NCBI GenBank assembly: GCA_907165065.1
Contig: OU015528.1
Span: 32,448,515-32,512,514, forward strand
DNA: 64,000 nt
DNA from: Caprimulgus europaeus
Lineage: Eukaryota > Chordata > Aves > Caprimulgiformes > Caprimulgidae
Direction: 5' to 3'
The notes under the pieces were generated by a model. That model did not search any database, was not told the origin of the DNA, and worked only from the letters and a program-made list of their open reading frames with translations. The translations under genes were made by a program, and so were the position numbers. This document shows positions 14,075-25,787 of this stretch, piece after piece; within the stretch, counting starts at the first letter, position 1; every line of letters begins with the position of its first letter.

Positions 14075-16174
14075 CAATCAAGCTTTTGGAGGAAAGCAGC
14101 AGATACAGGAACAGAGATTGGAGTTTAGCGGTCAGCATGCTATTAATATCTGACTAACAGCAGCATATGAAATAGCTGCCTGATACCATATCTTGCACTA
14201 ACTGAGGTATTTTATGAGAGAAACTGTTCCAGGAAGTGTTTTGCCTCTGTTTTATCTTGGTGCTTTCACAAATGTATTGGTATGACATCAGAGTGATTTT
14301 TATTTCCTTGGAACATAGCAGTGAGAGGCAGAAATAATACTTTTTCCATCTCAGATAGTGAGAGTCCTGTGATCTGTAGTTCATGAAGGGCAAGGAAGAA
14401 ATATAAGTGACCTCAGCTTACAGAGCTCAGGGCATGGGTCAGTGTGAAAGGCAAACACCTGTCCCCTCTCTGTTGCCTGAGACTTGACATAGCCAATAAT
14501 AGAGCAATGGAGTGAGAAGTCTCTTCACAAGGAGAGACAGTTCACTTTGGTGCTTTTCTCCAGATGAGGGAGATTCTGTCATATTACTGAGCAAACTGAG
14601 TCTTACAGATATGATTCAGGCTTTTAATCTCTCTCCTTCTCAGGCAAACTCTGCCCTCAGAATCAGCCCCTGCCATCAGAGCTTGCGCAAGCTGAGTGTG
14701 GTTCTGGCTTCTGCCCAACAGCTCCAGGATCCCCAACTCAGGTAGCCACTGAACTGTGCAGGAACCCTTCTCCTCCGTGCATGAAGGAAGCAGCTGGGAA
14801 CAGCCCTCGTTAGTGCATTGCAGCCTGTTTTTCAGATCAGTGATGCAGTAGGTAGTTTTTGCTTATCACATCTCCAGTTTGCCCCAGAAAAAAGAGCTCT
14901 GCACATCAGTCTGGGGTGACAAATTTTCCTGGTCCTTCTATGAAACTGAAATAGATAATGGTACAAGCCATGGCAGCACAGAAAGGCATGGGCCATAGTC
15001 ATCTTCTGACTGGAATTCCCATGGATCGTGTATTGCTTATAAACTACTTGAACGGACAAAAAATAAAAGCTTATTTTAATATATTGGATACAATATAGGT
15101 TGCCTAAGCAGTTTTGGTATTAATGATTTATTTCTTATTTGTGAAAGGGAAATATTTTTTCAATGTTCTGTCTAAAAGTTACAATGTTGTTTGTGAAGAT
15201 TTACACAGTGTATAGATAGAAATAATGTCTAGCAATTTAAAGAGTTTTATATCTGGCCAACAAACTGCCAGGAAAAACAACATTGTAAAAAAGGAACATA
15301 CTGAAAATAACAGCACAGTGACAAACCATACACGCAAAATGGAAAATGAAAATGAGTGTTGGGAAATAGCATGCTATAGTTTGCGATATTAATCATCTCT
15401 GGGATCTAATATTTCCTATTTAAGTAACTCTTTGCTTTCTACGTACTACCAAACCTTTGGAAACTATTCTTTAGAAGGCTTAAAGCATGTATCTACCAAA
15501 TGACAAAGCTTAACTTTAACCCAATATTCCTAATACTTTTATCCCAGTGTGTATTATTTTGAATTTTTAATGTATTTCACATCTGTTATGTGTAAGTTGT
15601 TGTCTTTGTCTCACATACACACACATACTCATAGCAACCTTCTCAAAAATCCCCAGCTTTAAGAAACCGCATATCAAGCAGAACCTAAGTAAAGGTTAGA
15701 AATCTTCATTCTTCAAAGACTGGAGAACAGCTATTGCTAGATGACTTGCACTTCTTTTCTTACCATACCTACAAATGCAATATTGATAGTTTCTGGATTA
15801 TTATTTTTTATTTAAACAAAAAAAAAGTCAGCTTGATGCCAAATAGTTTGGTTGCCACAAGTTACAGTTTCTCGCAAAAGAATATTATTAAACCCTCTTT
15901 ACATTTTTCTATTTAAAAATGCAGAAATCACATGGGCGACAAAGGGCAGAGCAGGCCATACTAGCTAATGTTTACATTGCTGGACTCTTCCCAATAGAAT
16001 ATATTTTTAATGGTTTATAACACTGTTAGACTCAAACTGTTCAGCTTTTCCATACTAGGAGTCCAATCTAGGGTGATTTCATTTTTTTTTATTTCACTAA
16101 AAACTAATTAATCATTTCTAAGAAAATGCTAGGGAAAATAATGCATTGCTCTGCTGGTGTGAATAGAACCTGCT
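14075..16174. other. gene-free stretch
   Basis: AT-rich DNA between two transposon insertions. I see no gene, RNA gene or repeat beyond short A or T runs. Confidence 0.5.
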
Positions 16175-16213
16175 GGCCTTTCTGAAGTTCAACAAGGGCA
16201 AATGCAAGGTCCT
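16175..16213 (+). mobile_element. CR1 LINE, upstream piece split by an LTR
   Basis: About 39 bp of CR1 reverse-transcriptase coding sequence, reading roughly LKFNKGKCKVL. It joins the CR1 at 16863 exactly once the LTR and one copy of the duplication GTCCT are removed. It is the upstream piece of the same CR1 insertion and shows that CR1 was there first. The left boundary is approximate. Confidence 0.75.
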
Positions 16214-16414
16214 TGTGATAGTTTAACTTAGGTGGCAGCCAAACAAGACACAGCCACTAGCAGCCTTCCTCCTCCCCTCCCCACTCCACCCAGGGAACTT
16301 GGGAGAGAACTGGAGGGGTAAAGGTCAGCAGACTTATAGGTTGAGATAAGAACAGTTTAATAGTTAGAGTAAAAATAAAATTTAAATAATGAGAATAATA
16401 AGAGTAATAATGAT

Positions 16415-16454
<40 letters not shown>

Positions 16455-16862
16455 TGAGGGATGCACAGTATAATTGCTCACCACCCACTGATAACGATCC
16501 TGGAGAAAAGAAAAAGAACCCTGTAACCAAATAACCAAAACCGCAATCCTGGAAAAGCGAGCCCGAGCGATTCCCAGGAGAATTCCCCCCTTTCCGGTCA
16601 GCCCCAGTTAATATACTGAACATGACGTAATATGATATGGAATATCTTATTGGCATATCCAACTGTCAGTTCTGGGTTTTACTAACTGCTACACTTTTCT
16701 TCTCCACTTCCCCTTCCAGTCCTCTCTTCTTGGAAACTGCCCAAGCACAGTGTCCTTGTAGTTGTCAATATTGTTCTCATAATAATCTTCACTGAAACCA
16801 AAAAACAGTGCTTCCTAACTACTAAGAAGAAAATTAACCCTATCCTAGCAAAAACCAGGACA
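16214..16862 (+). mobile_element. solo LTR nested inside a CR1 copy (copy 2)
   Basis: A 649-bp LTR beginning TGTGATAG and ending CCAGGACA, flanked by the 5-bp duplication GTCCT (16209-16213 and 16863-16867). CR1 sequence continues on both sides, so the retrovirus inserted into an existing CR1 element. It belongs to the same family as the elements at 13427-14069 (inverted) and 30609-31224. Internally it carries a TA/CA microsatellite at about 16420-16453 at a position where the sister copies have only AATATAC. No internal retroviral genes are present. Confidence 0.88.
16420..16453. repeat. (TA)n(CA)n microsatellite within the LTR
   Basis: About 13 TA units followed by four CA units, inside solo LTR copy 2. 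The matching sites in the other two LTR copies have no expansion, so it arose after insertion. Confidence 0.85.
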
Positions 16863-17620
16863 GTCCTGCACCTGGGTCGGCACAATCCCAAACATAAATA
16901 CAGTTTGGGCGATGAATGGATAGAGACCAGCTCCGAAGAGAAGGACCTGGGAGTGATGGTGGATGAGAAGCTCAACATGAGCCAGCAATGTGCCCTTGCA
17001 GCCCAGAAGGCCAATAACTGTATCCTGGGCTGCATCAAGAGAAGCGTGGCCAGCAGGTCGAAGGAGGTGATTCTCCCCCTCTACTTCACTCTCGTAAGGC
17101 CCCACCTGGAGTACTGTGTCCAGTTCTGGAGCCCCCAACACAAGAAAGACATGGACCTGTTAGAACAGATCCAGAGGAGGCCACAAGGATGATCTGAGGG
17201 CTGGAGCACCTCTCCTATGGGGACAGGCTGAGAGAGTTGGGGCTGTTCAGCCTGGAGAAGAGAAGGCTCTGGGGAGACCTTATAGTGGCCTTCCAGTACC
17301 TGAAGGGGCTACAGGAAAGCTGGGGAGGGACTTTTCATGAGGGCAGTTAATGACAGGACAAGGGGAAATGGCTTTAAGCTGAAAGAGGGTGGGTTTAGAT
17401 TAGACATTAGGAAGAAATTCTTCACTGTGAGGGTGGTCAGACACTGGAACAGGTTGCCCAGAGAAGCTGTGGGTGCCCCCTCCCTGGAAGTGTTCAAGGC
17501 CAGGCTGGATGAGGCTTTGAGCAACCTGGTCTGGTGGAAGGTGTCCCTGCTGATGGCAGGGGGGTTGAAACTGGATGACCTTTAAGGTCCCTTCCAACCC
17601 AAACCATTCTATGATTCTAA
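16863..17620 (+). mobile_element. CR1 LINE, 3' part (end of RT frame plus 3' UTR)
   Basis: The 3' end of a CR1 non-LTR retrotransposon. The first part, to about 17200, encodes the C-terminal portion of the reverse-transcriptase polyprotein, with motifs such as [14 protein letters not shown] and [13 protein letters not shown]. The rest is the standard CR1 3' region, including the stretch that reads RHWNRLP, ending with AACCATTCTATGATTCT. The copy is 5' truncated, as most CR1 insertions are, and was interrupted by the LTR ending at 16862. It is not a functional gene. Confidence 0.92.
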
Positions 17621-17671
17621 GAAATGGTCTGGCTCTGAAAATGAGCAAAGGAAAGGAAGCCACATATGAGG

Positions 17672-17915
17672 TACTCCATTGTAGAAGGCCAGCAGATTAG
17701 TCAGGCATGATTTGCATTTGGTGAAGCCGTGTTGGCTGCCTCTGATCACCTCCTTGTCACCTATATGCTTTGACATACTCTCTAGGTGGATCTCTTCCAT
17801 GATTTTACCAGACACAGAGGTGAGGCTGACTGTTTGGTAGTTCCCAGGGTCCTCCTTTTCACTCTGTTAAAAAATGGGCATGATATTCGCCTTTATTCAG
17901 TTAGGGAATGGTTGT
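17672..17915 (-). mobile_element. CR1 LINE internal fragment, opposite orientation
   Basis: On the minus strand this reads as an internal piece of CR1 reverse transcriptase: [20 protein letters not shown], preceded by [11 protein letters not shown]. This lies upstream in the CR1 coding frame relative to the copy at 16863-17620 and runs the other way, so it is a separate insertion or a rearranged piece. Neither a CR1 3' end nor a 5' end is present. Frame breaks show that it is inactive. Confidence 0.8.
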
Positions 17916-20900
17916 ATGGGAAAAAAGCTTGAAGTGAACTCTGAATATGTTCCATGTTGTCAATGTTAAAAGCACTTTTTAGCTTGCAAACATCCCGATA
18001 TCTGATCTCAGTTTGCAAAGCTTCATATTACAATTCACTGTCCAAATTTCTGCACAATCATTTTTTTTTTCATCATTTTCATGACAGACCTGTTTGGACA
18101 TGAGAAAAAAACTAGTTCCAAAAGATCAGTGCATGTGTCTGTTGTGATCTAGTGATGATGGTCAGTTGCTGTCTTTTAGACAGTGATCCACATTAAATGG
18201 AAAAGAGATGCACAGTGTATTACATTTAGAGAGGCAAGATGCATCCCTTGAGATGTTTTCATCATCAGCTTCCTTGCTATTTGACAGACTAACCTGGACT
18301 GTGGAGTATACCAGTTACTGGGGACTGCACCTAACTGCCATGAGGGTCAGCCCAAAAATATTTCCTCATGCAATCATGAATGTCCAGAGGGCCTTTCTGC
18401 TGTTGTGCCATTGCCTGAGAAGATCCAGTTCTTACCCATCTCACATATCCACTCAGAAGGCCCACTGAAGTCAACAGAAAAAATAGCCATTAATTTCAAC
18501 TGACTTTGTATAGTTTTTGATTTTTGGTGCAATAATGCCATCAGAGTGTGAAGTGAATCTTCAAGCAATGAATGTGCCTCCTGCACATGAGATACTTCCT
18601 TGTGCCTACAGAGAAAAGGTTGTACAAGAGGTTAGAAAGCTGTGCTGCCCACAGGGCATATCCTGCCCCAATTAAAAGCAAAGCAGGAGAATTCAAGTAC
18701 AGTCATTTTAAAATAACAACAATAATGGTGATGATGATGACAACAGCAGCAACTATCGGGGTATTTTCATTTTGCAGTAAACTACTGTCTTTCTGCAAAG
18801 ATGACTTCTTCAGCTGCTAACCTGTGGGTAGCTTTAGTCCAAAGCCTTTGAATTTATGGTGAGTAATTTTATTATGATGATGAGGCAGGAACTCATTTTC
18901 AGTGAAACAGATGATGAGTAAGCTGAAACAAGGTAGTTTTCAAGGAAACACCTCAGTCATACATGACCTGGGGCAGCCACATAGGTATAAATGACTTTTC
19001 TGGGCTTCTCAACAAAGAGAAATGCGCAACCACAGGAAGCAAGTGCCCCATTTCATGTTAAGAGTTTATTCTTTCTGCGCTGAGTACTTCTACAAGGAAG
19101 GCACACAGAGGGAAAAACAGAGGGTACCCTTTTCACAGTGGGTTTTATTTTGCAGTAAAGAAGAAATAAGTAGTCTCAACCCCAGAAGAATTACTATGGA
19201 AAGAAAAGGTCCTGCCTTTGAGTCTTCAGCTGCTGTTACAGTTATACTTCTTGATTATTCCTCTGCTGTTAACGGAAGTGAAAGCATTTGACAATGCACA
19301 AAGTAGCAACATGGAAAAGTTGCAGAAGGAAATTATTTTTTAGTCCTCACATTTTTTGCACTTTTTTTTTAAGGAAAATAAGGGTGTTATCCATTTGAAG
19401 CCTGTGGTGAGGGTTTCTAGTTACACACTCGCAGCATGGAGAGCTTCCAAAAATAATTTCCTCAAATCAAGAACGCACAATCACTGTATTAAATTTTCAA
19501 GTCCTTTCCGCAGTGTAGGGGAACAAAACCTACCAGCAGCTGCTGTTTCAGAGGATATGTTGTGTAGTCTGCTCAAATAACCCCTGCATGCCATCCATTG
19601 GCAGACACTTTCCCTTGCACTCGCATAACTGCAGCACCAGCCTATAATCTGGGACTGAGGATGCTCAGCTGCTTCTAATATCTCACTGACTGCCTCCTGC
19701 TCAGCTTTCAGTCCCCCCAAAGTGGATTTCACTGACGTTTTATGGCTATTTGAGGTAGAAATTTATTAGCTGCTTTCTGTCATTCAGATGTTTGCTGTAC
19801 AGCTACATAATTCTGGTAGCAAAAAGAAGCAACATCTTAAATTAAGTAGTGAGACTCTCCTGCCATGACCTAGCTGTCACACTGGCAAAAATTATGGTTT
19901 TTTTCAATCAGGGAAATACTTGCTCAGAGTCTGCTATCAGTGACCCATGAACAGGCTTGCCTGATGGCCAGCCAAGCCTCTCTGCATAGCTGAGAGCACC
20001 TCTTCCTGCTCCTGAGATCTCATTTGCAATGTCACCATCTCCTGGCAAAGAGTCTCTGGACTGGAAAGTCAGAGGAAGTCTTTTTGATGAATTCCTGAAT
20101 ATGGGAGATATCAGGATGCTCTGCCCTGGCTCCATGCCTAGGGCTTTTTGGAGGGTGCCCAAGGTGGCAGGACATGATCATCATGCTGGGTGCTGTGCTC
20201 AGTCCTCTGCACACCTGAGCTCCACACTGGCAGACACCAATCCATGGCTTTGAAGCAGTTCCTGCAAAGCACTTTCACACATTTCTACATGAATTTGCCT
20301 GTGTAGTTGTCTTTAGCAGTTCAGCTTAATAGCAACTTTTAATCTGTGTTCTCCTTTCCTAAGATACTCCTTATAAAATCACATGAGAAAAATGTCCCTG
20401 CAAGCTTTATGAAATTTTATGAAGCAAATTACATCTGGCAGCAGGAAGACATTTCTTCACTTGTTTTCCTTCCGGAGGAGCCAGAGAGCTTAAAATGAAA
20501 GTAGATGCAGCAAGTCGGAAAGAAAAGATGCAGAAAGTTTTCCCTTTCTCTCCTGAAGAGGGAGCTAGAAAGCTGGATGTTTTTTGTTTTGTTTTGTTTT
20601 ATCTTGTTGGGTTTTTTGTTTTGTTTTGGAGGGGTTTGGGGGTCTTTTCAGCCAACTTCGTAACTGCTGCATTGCATTAATTCAATTAATTTTCTATTAT
20701 TTCTTTAAAATAATGAGGGTGGAAATAACTTTACTTACCTTCAATGACTCCTTTAATCAAGTTTTAGGCTGTCAGAAAAAGAGTTGAGTAACAAAGTGCT
20801 GATAGAAAACCTAACTAATAGATGCTTGATTCGTTTTCAGTGGCATATGTGGTTTATTGTAGTTATTTTTTGATGGATTTTACAATTTAAAAATAATAAG

Positions 20901-21272
20901 TAGAAACAAGGGAGGCTTTCCACAATGCCGTGCCAATATTCCTACATTGACATTGAACGTCAGATGTTGTATTTCTGCAGTAACATCCCTGCTCCACCAC
21001 ACCTTAATAACTCCCAGTCTCCAAGGTATCAACTTATTGCCAGAAAAATGAAAATAATATTGCCCTCTTGTCTTGTAAACTATATACTGTTCAGATCATG
21101 CAATTCTGAGAAAGATGTATTGAAATTGGAATATGTTCAGGGAATAACAATTTATGTACATTGCTTATTGTATGTGAGCAATGGGGAATGAAAGGTATTA
21201 TTTAAGGTAAGTCCTGCCTGAAGGATAAATGGATTTAAATTATCTTTAAATGTAGTTACATTTTAGTTTAAG
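17916..21272. other. gene-free stretch
   Basis: No gene recognised. Open frames are short and unconvincing. A T-rich run of TTTTG units lies at 20579-20630. I see no transposon I can name. Confidence 0.5.
20579..20630 (+). repeat. (TTTTG)n simple repeat
   Basis: Repeated TTTTG units with one interruption (ATCTTGTTGGG), a low-complexity pentamer tract. Confidence 0.75.
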
Positions 21273-21699
21273 CTGGTGAAGGTCTAGAGCACAAGTCTTA
21301 TGAGGAGCAGCTGAGGGAACTGGGGTGTTTAGCCTGGAGAAAAGGAGGCTGAGGGGAGACCTTATCGCCCTCTACAACAACCTGAAAGCGAGTTGGGTCT
21401 CGGTCTCTTCGTCTGAGTAACAAGTATTAGAACAAGAGGAAATGGCCTCGAGTTGTACCAGGGGAGGTTTAGGTTGGATATTAGGAAAAATTTCTTCACA
21501 GAAAGGGTGGTCAAGCCCTGGAACAGGCTGCCCAGGGAAGTGGTGGAGTTACCATCCCTGGAGGTATTTAAAAGACGGGTAGACATGGTGCTTAGGGACA
21601 TGGTTTAGTGGTGGACTTGTTGTGTTATGTTTATGGTTGGAATCAGTGATCTTAAAGGTCTTTTCCAACCAAAACTATTCTAAGGTTCTATGATTCTAC
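21273..21699 (+). mobile_element. CR1 LINE 3' end, distinct subfamily
   Basis: Contains the CR1 3' hallmarks in order: CTGAGGGAACTGGGG, TTTAGCCTGGAGAA, GACCTTATCGCCCTCTA, TTCTTCACAGAAAGGGTGG, CTGGAACAGGCTGCCC, and a terminal TTCTATGATTCTAC. Its middle (CTCTACAACAACCTGAAAG and the GTGGTGGACTTG tail region) differs from the copies at 16863, 25323 and 41633, so it belongs to another CR1 subfamily. Strongly 5' truncated. Confidence 0.9.
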
Positions 21700-23581
21700 A
21701 TTAAAAGATGACTCCTAAAAATTAGAGCCGTCTTCAGCTGAACAGGAGAGACAGGAACATCAATGATTACAAAATCAAATATCATCATGTGTAAGCAGTT
21801 ATGAAGAAGATAGGTGTGGTTTCCACCAAAATAAGCACTAGACGTATCAGAAATCCTTTCTAATTACTATTCCTCAAAAGAGGGATTTTTTTAAAAACAG
21901 AATTAATGCTAGTATTAGGATAAATGAAAGGGTCATTCCCAAGAGATTTGACTACTCATCTGTACAGATGTCTTTTAACCCTTTATTCAGAAGACTGGTA
22001 GTAGTGGTACATGCCAGAGGTGAGCTCACCTTCGCCTTCCAGGATGGAACAGGTAGATGGTAACAACAGCAAAACTGCTGACCTGTTCTGTGTTTTCCTT
22101 TATGCCTTTTAACAATTATTTTATAGTTTTCTATTTCCATTTCCCCTTCTAAAAACAGAAGTAATAGTCCCTGCCCTATAAAATGCTGTGAAACCTGGCT
22201 AGCAAACTGCAGAGTCTGAATGAGAAGTTTCTATTTCCTAGAGCACATCTGTTTAAAGAAAATCCCATCTGTAAGGAGCTGTAGATTTAGTGTCTGATAA
22301 AGAATGGCCAAAAGTCTCTGGAATTTTAATGTGGTTCACCTTGAAAGAAATGAAGTGGCAGTAAAATCAACCACACATTTGGGTTTCTTGAATAAGACAG
22401 TCAAACACTTCCTCTTTCAGGGATGAACTATGAATCTATTCTACTCTATGAGAATCTTCACACCTTCCCCTAAAGAAACATATGCTTCAAGTGCTTACCT
22501 TTCCTGTTGAAATTACCTGACTTATGCAAGTGTTGATACAGCCTATAACCATTCATGATCACTTTTAGACAGCTTCCTATTACCCTGTAGTGGTTTTTGC
22601 ATGCTGTAAAATCAGCTGAGGAGTTTTAAAATAGGTTTAAAAGTAGGCTAAGATAGTAGAATGCCCTAATGAAAGTGGAATTTGGATACTTTATATGTTC
22701 ATCTGGAATTAAGGTATTATGGAGAATTATTGAAAAATTACTACAAAAGAGTGGGAATAATCTGAGAAATATACTTGAAGTCTCCCTGCAACTCTGCTAG
22801 CTTCTGTAATAATTTGTCTGTCAGGCTTTGTTCTCTGTAAATATGCAGTTTGTGCTGCTAGGTTTTAGTTATATTTGATTCACTAGAGAGGATATTTCTC
22901 TCAGAAAAGCAACATCCTAACACAAAAACAACATATTACCCAAAAAGGTACTGCTTTACTTGACTAGAGGGAAGCAATTTGTAAGTCTAGGCATAGAATT
23001 TATTGTATGCTATGTCTGTGACACAAGTAAGACACCTTTTAAATTTAAAAATAAGAAGTCAATTTCTTTTCCATTTTACCATTTTAATATCCCTTTTGTG
23101 TTTTCATTCTGGGCCTGATGCAACGTTTTCAGAAGTAAAGGGATTGCTATCCACTGAATTCAGGAGATATTGGGTTGGTTCCTAGTAGATTTAATAGAGA
23201 TACAAGACTCTATAATAACATTCAGAAAAACTAAGTAACTACCATATATGCCTTTTTGTGGTTAATTAGCACACACTCTTGCTGCCACAAAGGTTGCATG
23301 AGACAAACACTTGTTTTTCTCTCTGACAGATGAGCTGCTGTATTGTAACTTGAAACTCTGCATGCAGATACTGTATGGGATTTTCCTGCTGCAGTTAACT
23401 TCCCCATGTAAAGCAGTCAAAGCACACAGAAAGTTTCCTCCTCTGGTTGAGAAATTATCCCTCATTTGCAACTCAACTGCTTTGCTCCAATGAAGCATAA
23501 ATATTATTTGTATACTACAATGTACTACATGATACTAGTAAACAGTGAGAAAAAAATTTCATTGCTGGTACAATTATTTGA
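21700..23581. other. gene-free stretch
   Basis: I see no gene, RNA gene or recognisable repeat; ordinary AT-rich intergenic sequence. Confidence 0.5.
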
Positions 23582-23616
23582 ATCATAGAATCATAGAATC
23601 ATAGAATCATAGAATG
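23582..23616 (-). repeat. CR1 terminal 8-mer array
   Basis: About four tandem copies of the 8-mer AATCATAG (ATTCTATG on the CR1 sense strand). This is the usual CR1 3' terminus, thought to be made by reverse-transcriptase slippage during priming. Confidence 0.88.
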
Positions 23617-24688
23617 GTTTGGGCTGGAAGGGACCTTAAAGATCATCTAGCTCCAACCCCCCTGCCATCAGCAGGGACACCTTCCACCAGACCAGGTTGC
23701 TCAAAGCCTCATCCAACCTGGCCTTGAACACTTCCAGGGAGGGGGCATCCACAACTTCTCTGGGCAACCTGTTCCAGTGTCTCACCATCCTCACAGTGAG
23801 GAATTTCTTCCTCATATCTAATCTAAACCCACCCTCTTTCAGCTTAAAGCCATTTCCCCTTGTTCTGTCATTAACTGCCCTCATGAAAAGTCCCTCCCCA
23901 GCTTTCCTGTAGCCCCTTCAGGTACTGGAAGGCCGCTATAAGATCTCCCTGGAGCCGTCTCTTCTCCAGGCTGAACAGCCCCAACTCTCTCAGCCTGTCC
24001 TCACAGGAGAGGTGCTCCAGCCCTCGGATCATCCTCGTGGCCTTCTTCTGGACTCGTTCTCACAGGTCCATGTCTTTCTTGTGTTGGGGGCTCCAGAACT
24101 GGACACAGTGCTCCAGGTGGGGCCTTACAAGAGCAGACACAGGGGGAGAATCACCTCCCTCGACCTGCTGGCCACGCTTCTCCTGATGCAGCCCAGGATA
24201 CGGTTATTGGCCTTCTGGGCTGCAAGTGCACATTGCTGGCTCATGTTGAACTTCTCATCCACCACCACTCCCAAGTCCCACTCTTCAGAGCTGGCCTCAA
24301 GCCACTCATTGCCCAGCCTGTATTTGTGCTTGGGATTGCCCCAACCCAGGTGCAGGACTTTGCATTTGGCCTTGTTGAACTTCATGAGGTTAGCACAGGC
24401 CCACCTCTCAAGCCTGTCAAGGTCCCTCTGGATGGCATCCCGTCCCTCCAGCGTGTCAACCACACCACTCAGCTTGGTGTCATCAGCAAACTTGCTGAGG
24501 GTGCACTCAAGCCCCCTGTCCATGTCACTGACAAAGATGTTAAAGAGCACCACTCCCAATACCAAACCTTGAGGGTCACCACTCATCACTGGTTTCCACT
24601 CAGACTTTGAGCTGTTGACCACAACTCTTTGAGTGCAACCATCCAGCCAGTTCCTTATCCACCAAGTGGTCCATCCACCAAACAAACT
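23582..24688 (-). mobile_element. CR1 LINE, 1.1 kb, with open RT fragment
   Basis: A 5'-truncated CR1 copy whose 3' end, with about four ATTCTATG units, lies at 23582. Minus-strand 24685-24125 is open for 186 codons and encodes part of the reverse-transcriptase palm and thumb: GDPQGLVLG, then FADDTKLSG carrying the two catalytic aspartates, then [19 protein letters not shown] and [20 protein letters not shown]. The N-terminal RT motifs and the endonuclease domain are missing, so it is a dead fragment. The long open frame suggests a relatively young copy. The remaining 3' region matches the copies at 16863, 25323 and 41633. Confidence 0.93.
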
Positions 24689-25322
24689 GATTTGACCATT
24701 TGAAAAAACAAATTAATTGCATTCCAAATTTTTGTGTGTATATGAGTTGTCTCAAAAGATTTTTTTTTTGGACATTCAGGGGCTCTAGATATTTTCATTT
24801 AGGTATCTTCAGATATTTAGGAAGCAGAAACACTGAGCTAACTTGCAAAGAATGAGAAAATTGTAAATGATGGAAGGACATCTCCAAAGACTCAGTCATT
24901 TCAGAAAATGTCACCCTTAGGATTTCTCATGCCCTTTGGCTAATGAAGCTGCGTTAGTTGTAGTTAGTTTCACATTTATACCATTTTCTTATGTTTTCCT
25001 GAGGAGTATCTTTGAATTGAGCAGTCTTACCCAGCGAGAAAAATTGGTGCTTGCCTTTGCATCTTGTGCCCTTCTTCAGTGCGTTCTGACCTCCTGCAGG
25101 CCCTATACATCTCAGTCTGTGGTATGCGCCATATGCTGGCTCAGCTAATCACACGCCAGGTCCTTACAACCATCATAGAATTCATTTTTGTGTTTTGGCA
25201 AGGTCAGGCCTGCTGTTGTTCCTTGAGTCATTAAGGCTATGCTGTTTCCACAGGGCCAGTGGAAAAATGCTTTGAAAAAGATAGTAGTCAGGTGAACTGG
25301 ATTCCATCTGGAAAGATGGAGG
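24689..25322. other. spacer between two CR1 copies
   Basis: No gene seen. It contains a run of T at about 24762-24770 and otherwise unremarkable sequence separating two CR1 copies in the same orientation. Confidence 0.5.
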
Positions 25323-25787
25323 TCATAGAATCATAGAAAGGTTAGGGTTGGAAGGGACCTTAAAGATCATCCAGTTCCAACCCCCTGCAGGGACACCCCC
25401 AACTAGATCAGGTTGCTCAAAGTCTCATCCAACCTGGCCTTGAACAATTCCAGGGAGGGGGCATTGACAACTTCTCTGGGCAACCTGTTGCAATGTCTGA
25501 CCACCCTCACAGTAAAGAATTTCTTCCTCATATCTAATCTAAACCTGCCCTCTTTCATCTTAAAGCCATTTCCCCTTGTTCTATCATTAACTGCCCTTAT
25601 GAAAAGTCCCTCCCTAGCTTTCTTGTAGGCACCCTTCAGGTACTGGAAAGCCACTATAAGATCTTCCCAGAGTCTTCTCTTCTCCAGGCTGAACAGCCCC
25701 AACTCTCTCAGCCTGTCCCCATAGGAGAGGTGCTCCAGCCCTTGGATCATCCTTGTGGCCTCCTCTGGACTCATTCTAACAGGTCCA
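25323..25787 (-). mobile_element. CR1 LINE 3' end
   Basis: The 3' 465 bp of a CR1 copy. On the minus strand it reads from TGGACCTGTTAGAATGAGTC through [20 protein letters not shown] and RHCNRLPREV to the terminal ATTCTATGATTCTATG. It is the same subfamily as the copies at 16863, 23582 and 41633, with a different truncation point. Confidence 0.92.

Noticed and set aside
23582-23616. Regularly spaced short repeats resembling a CRISPR
   Set aside because: It is the tandem 8-mer end of CR1 in a vertebrate genome, without spacers.
24012-24610. Plus-strand open frames of 125 and 186 codons
   Set aside because: They are antisense to the CR1 reverse-transcriptase frame and contain no domain of their own.
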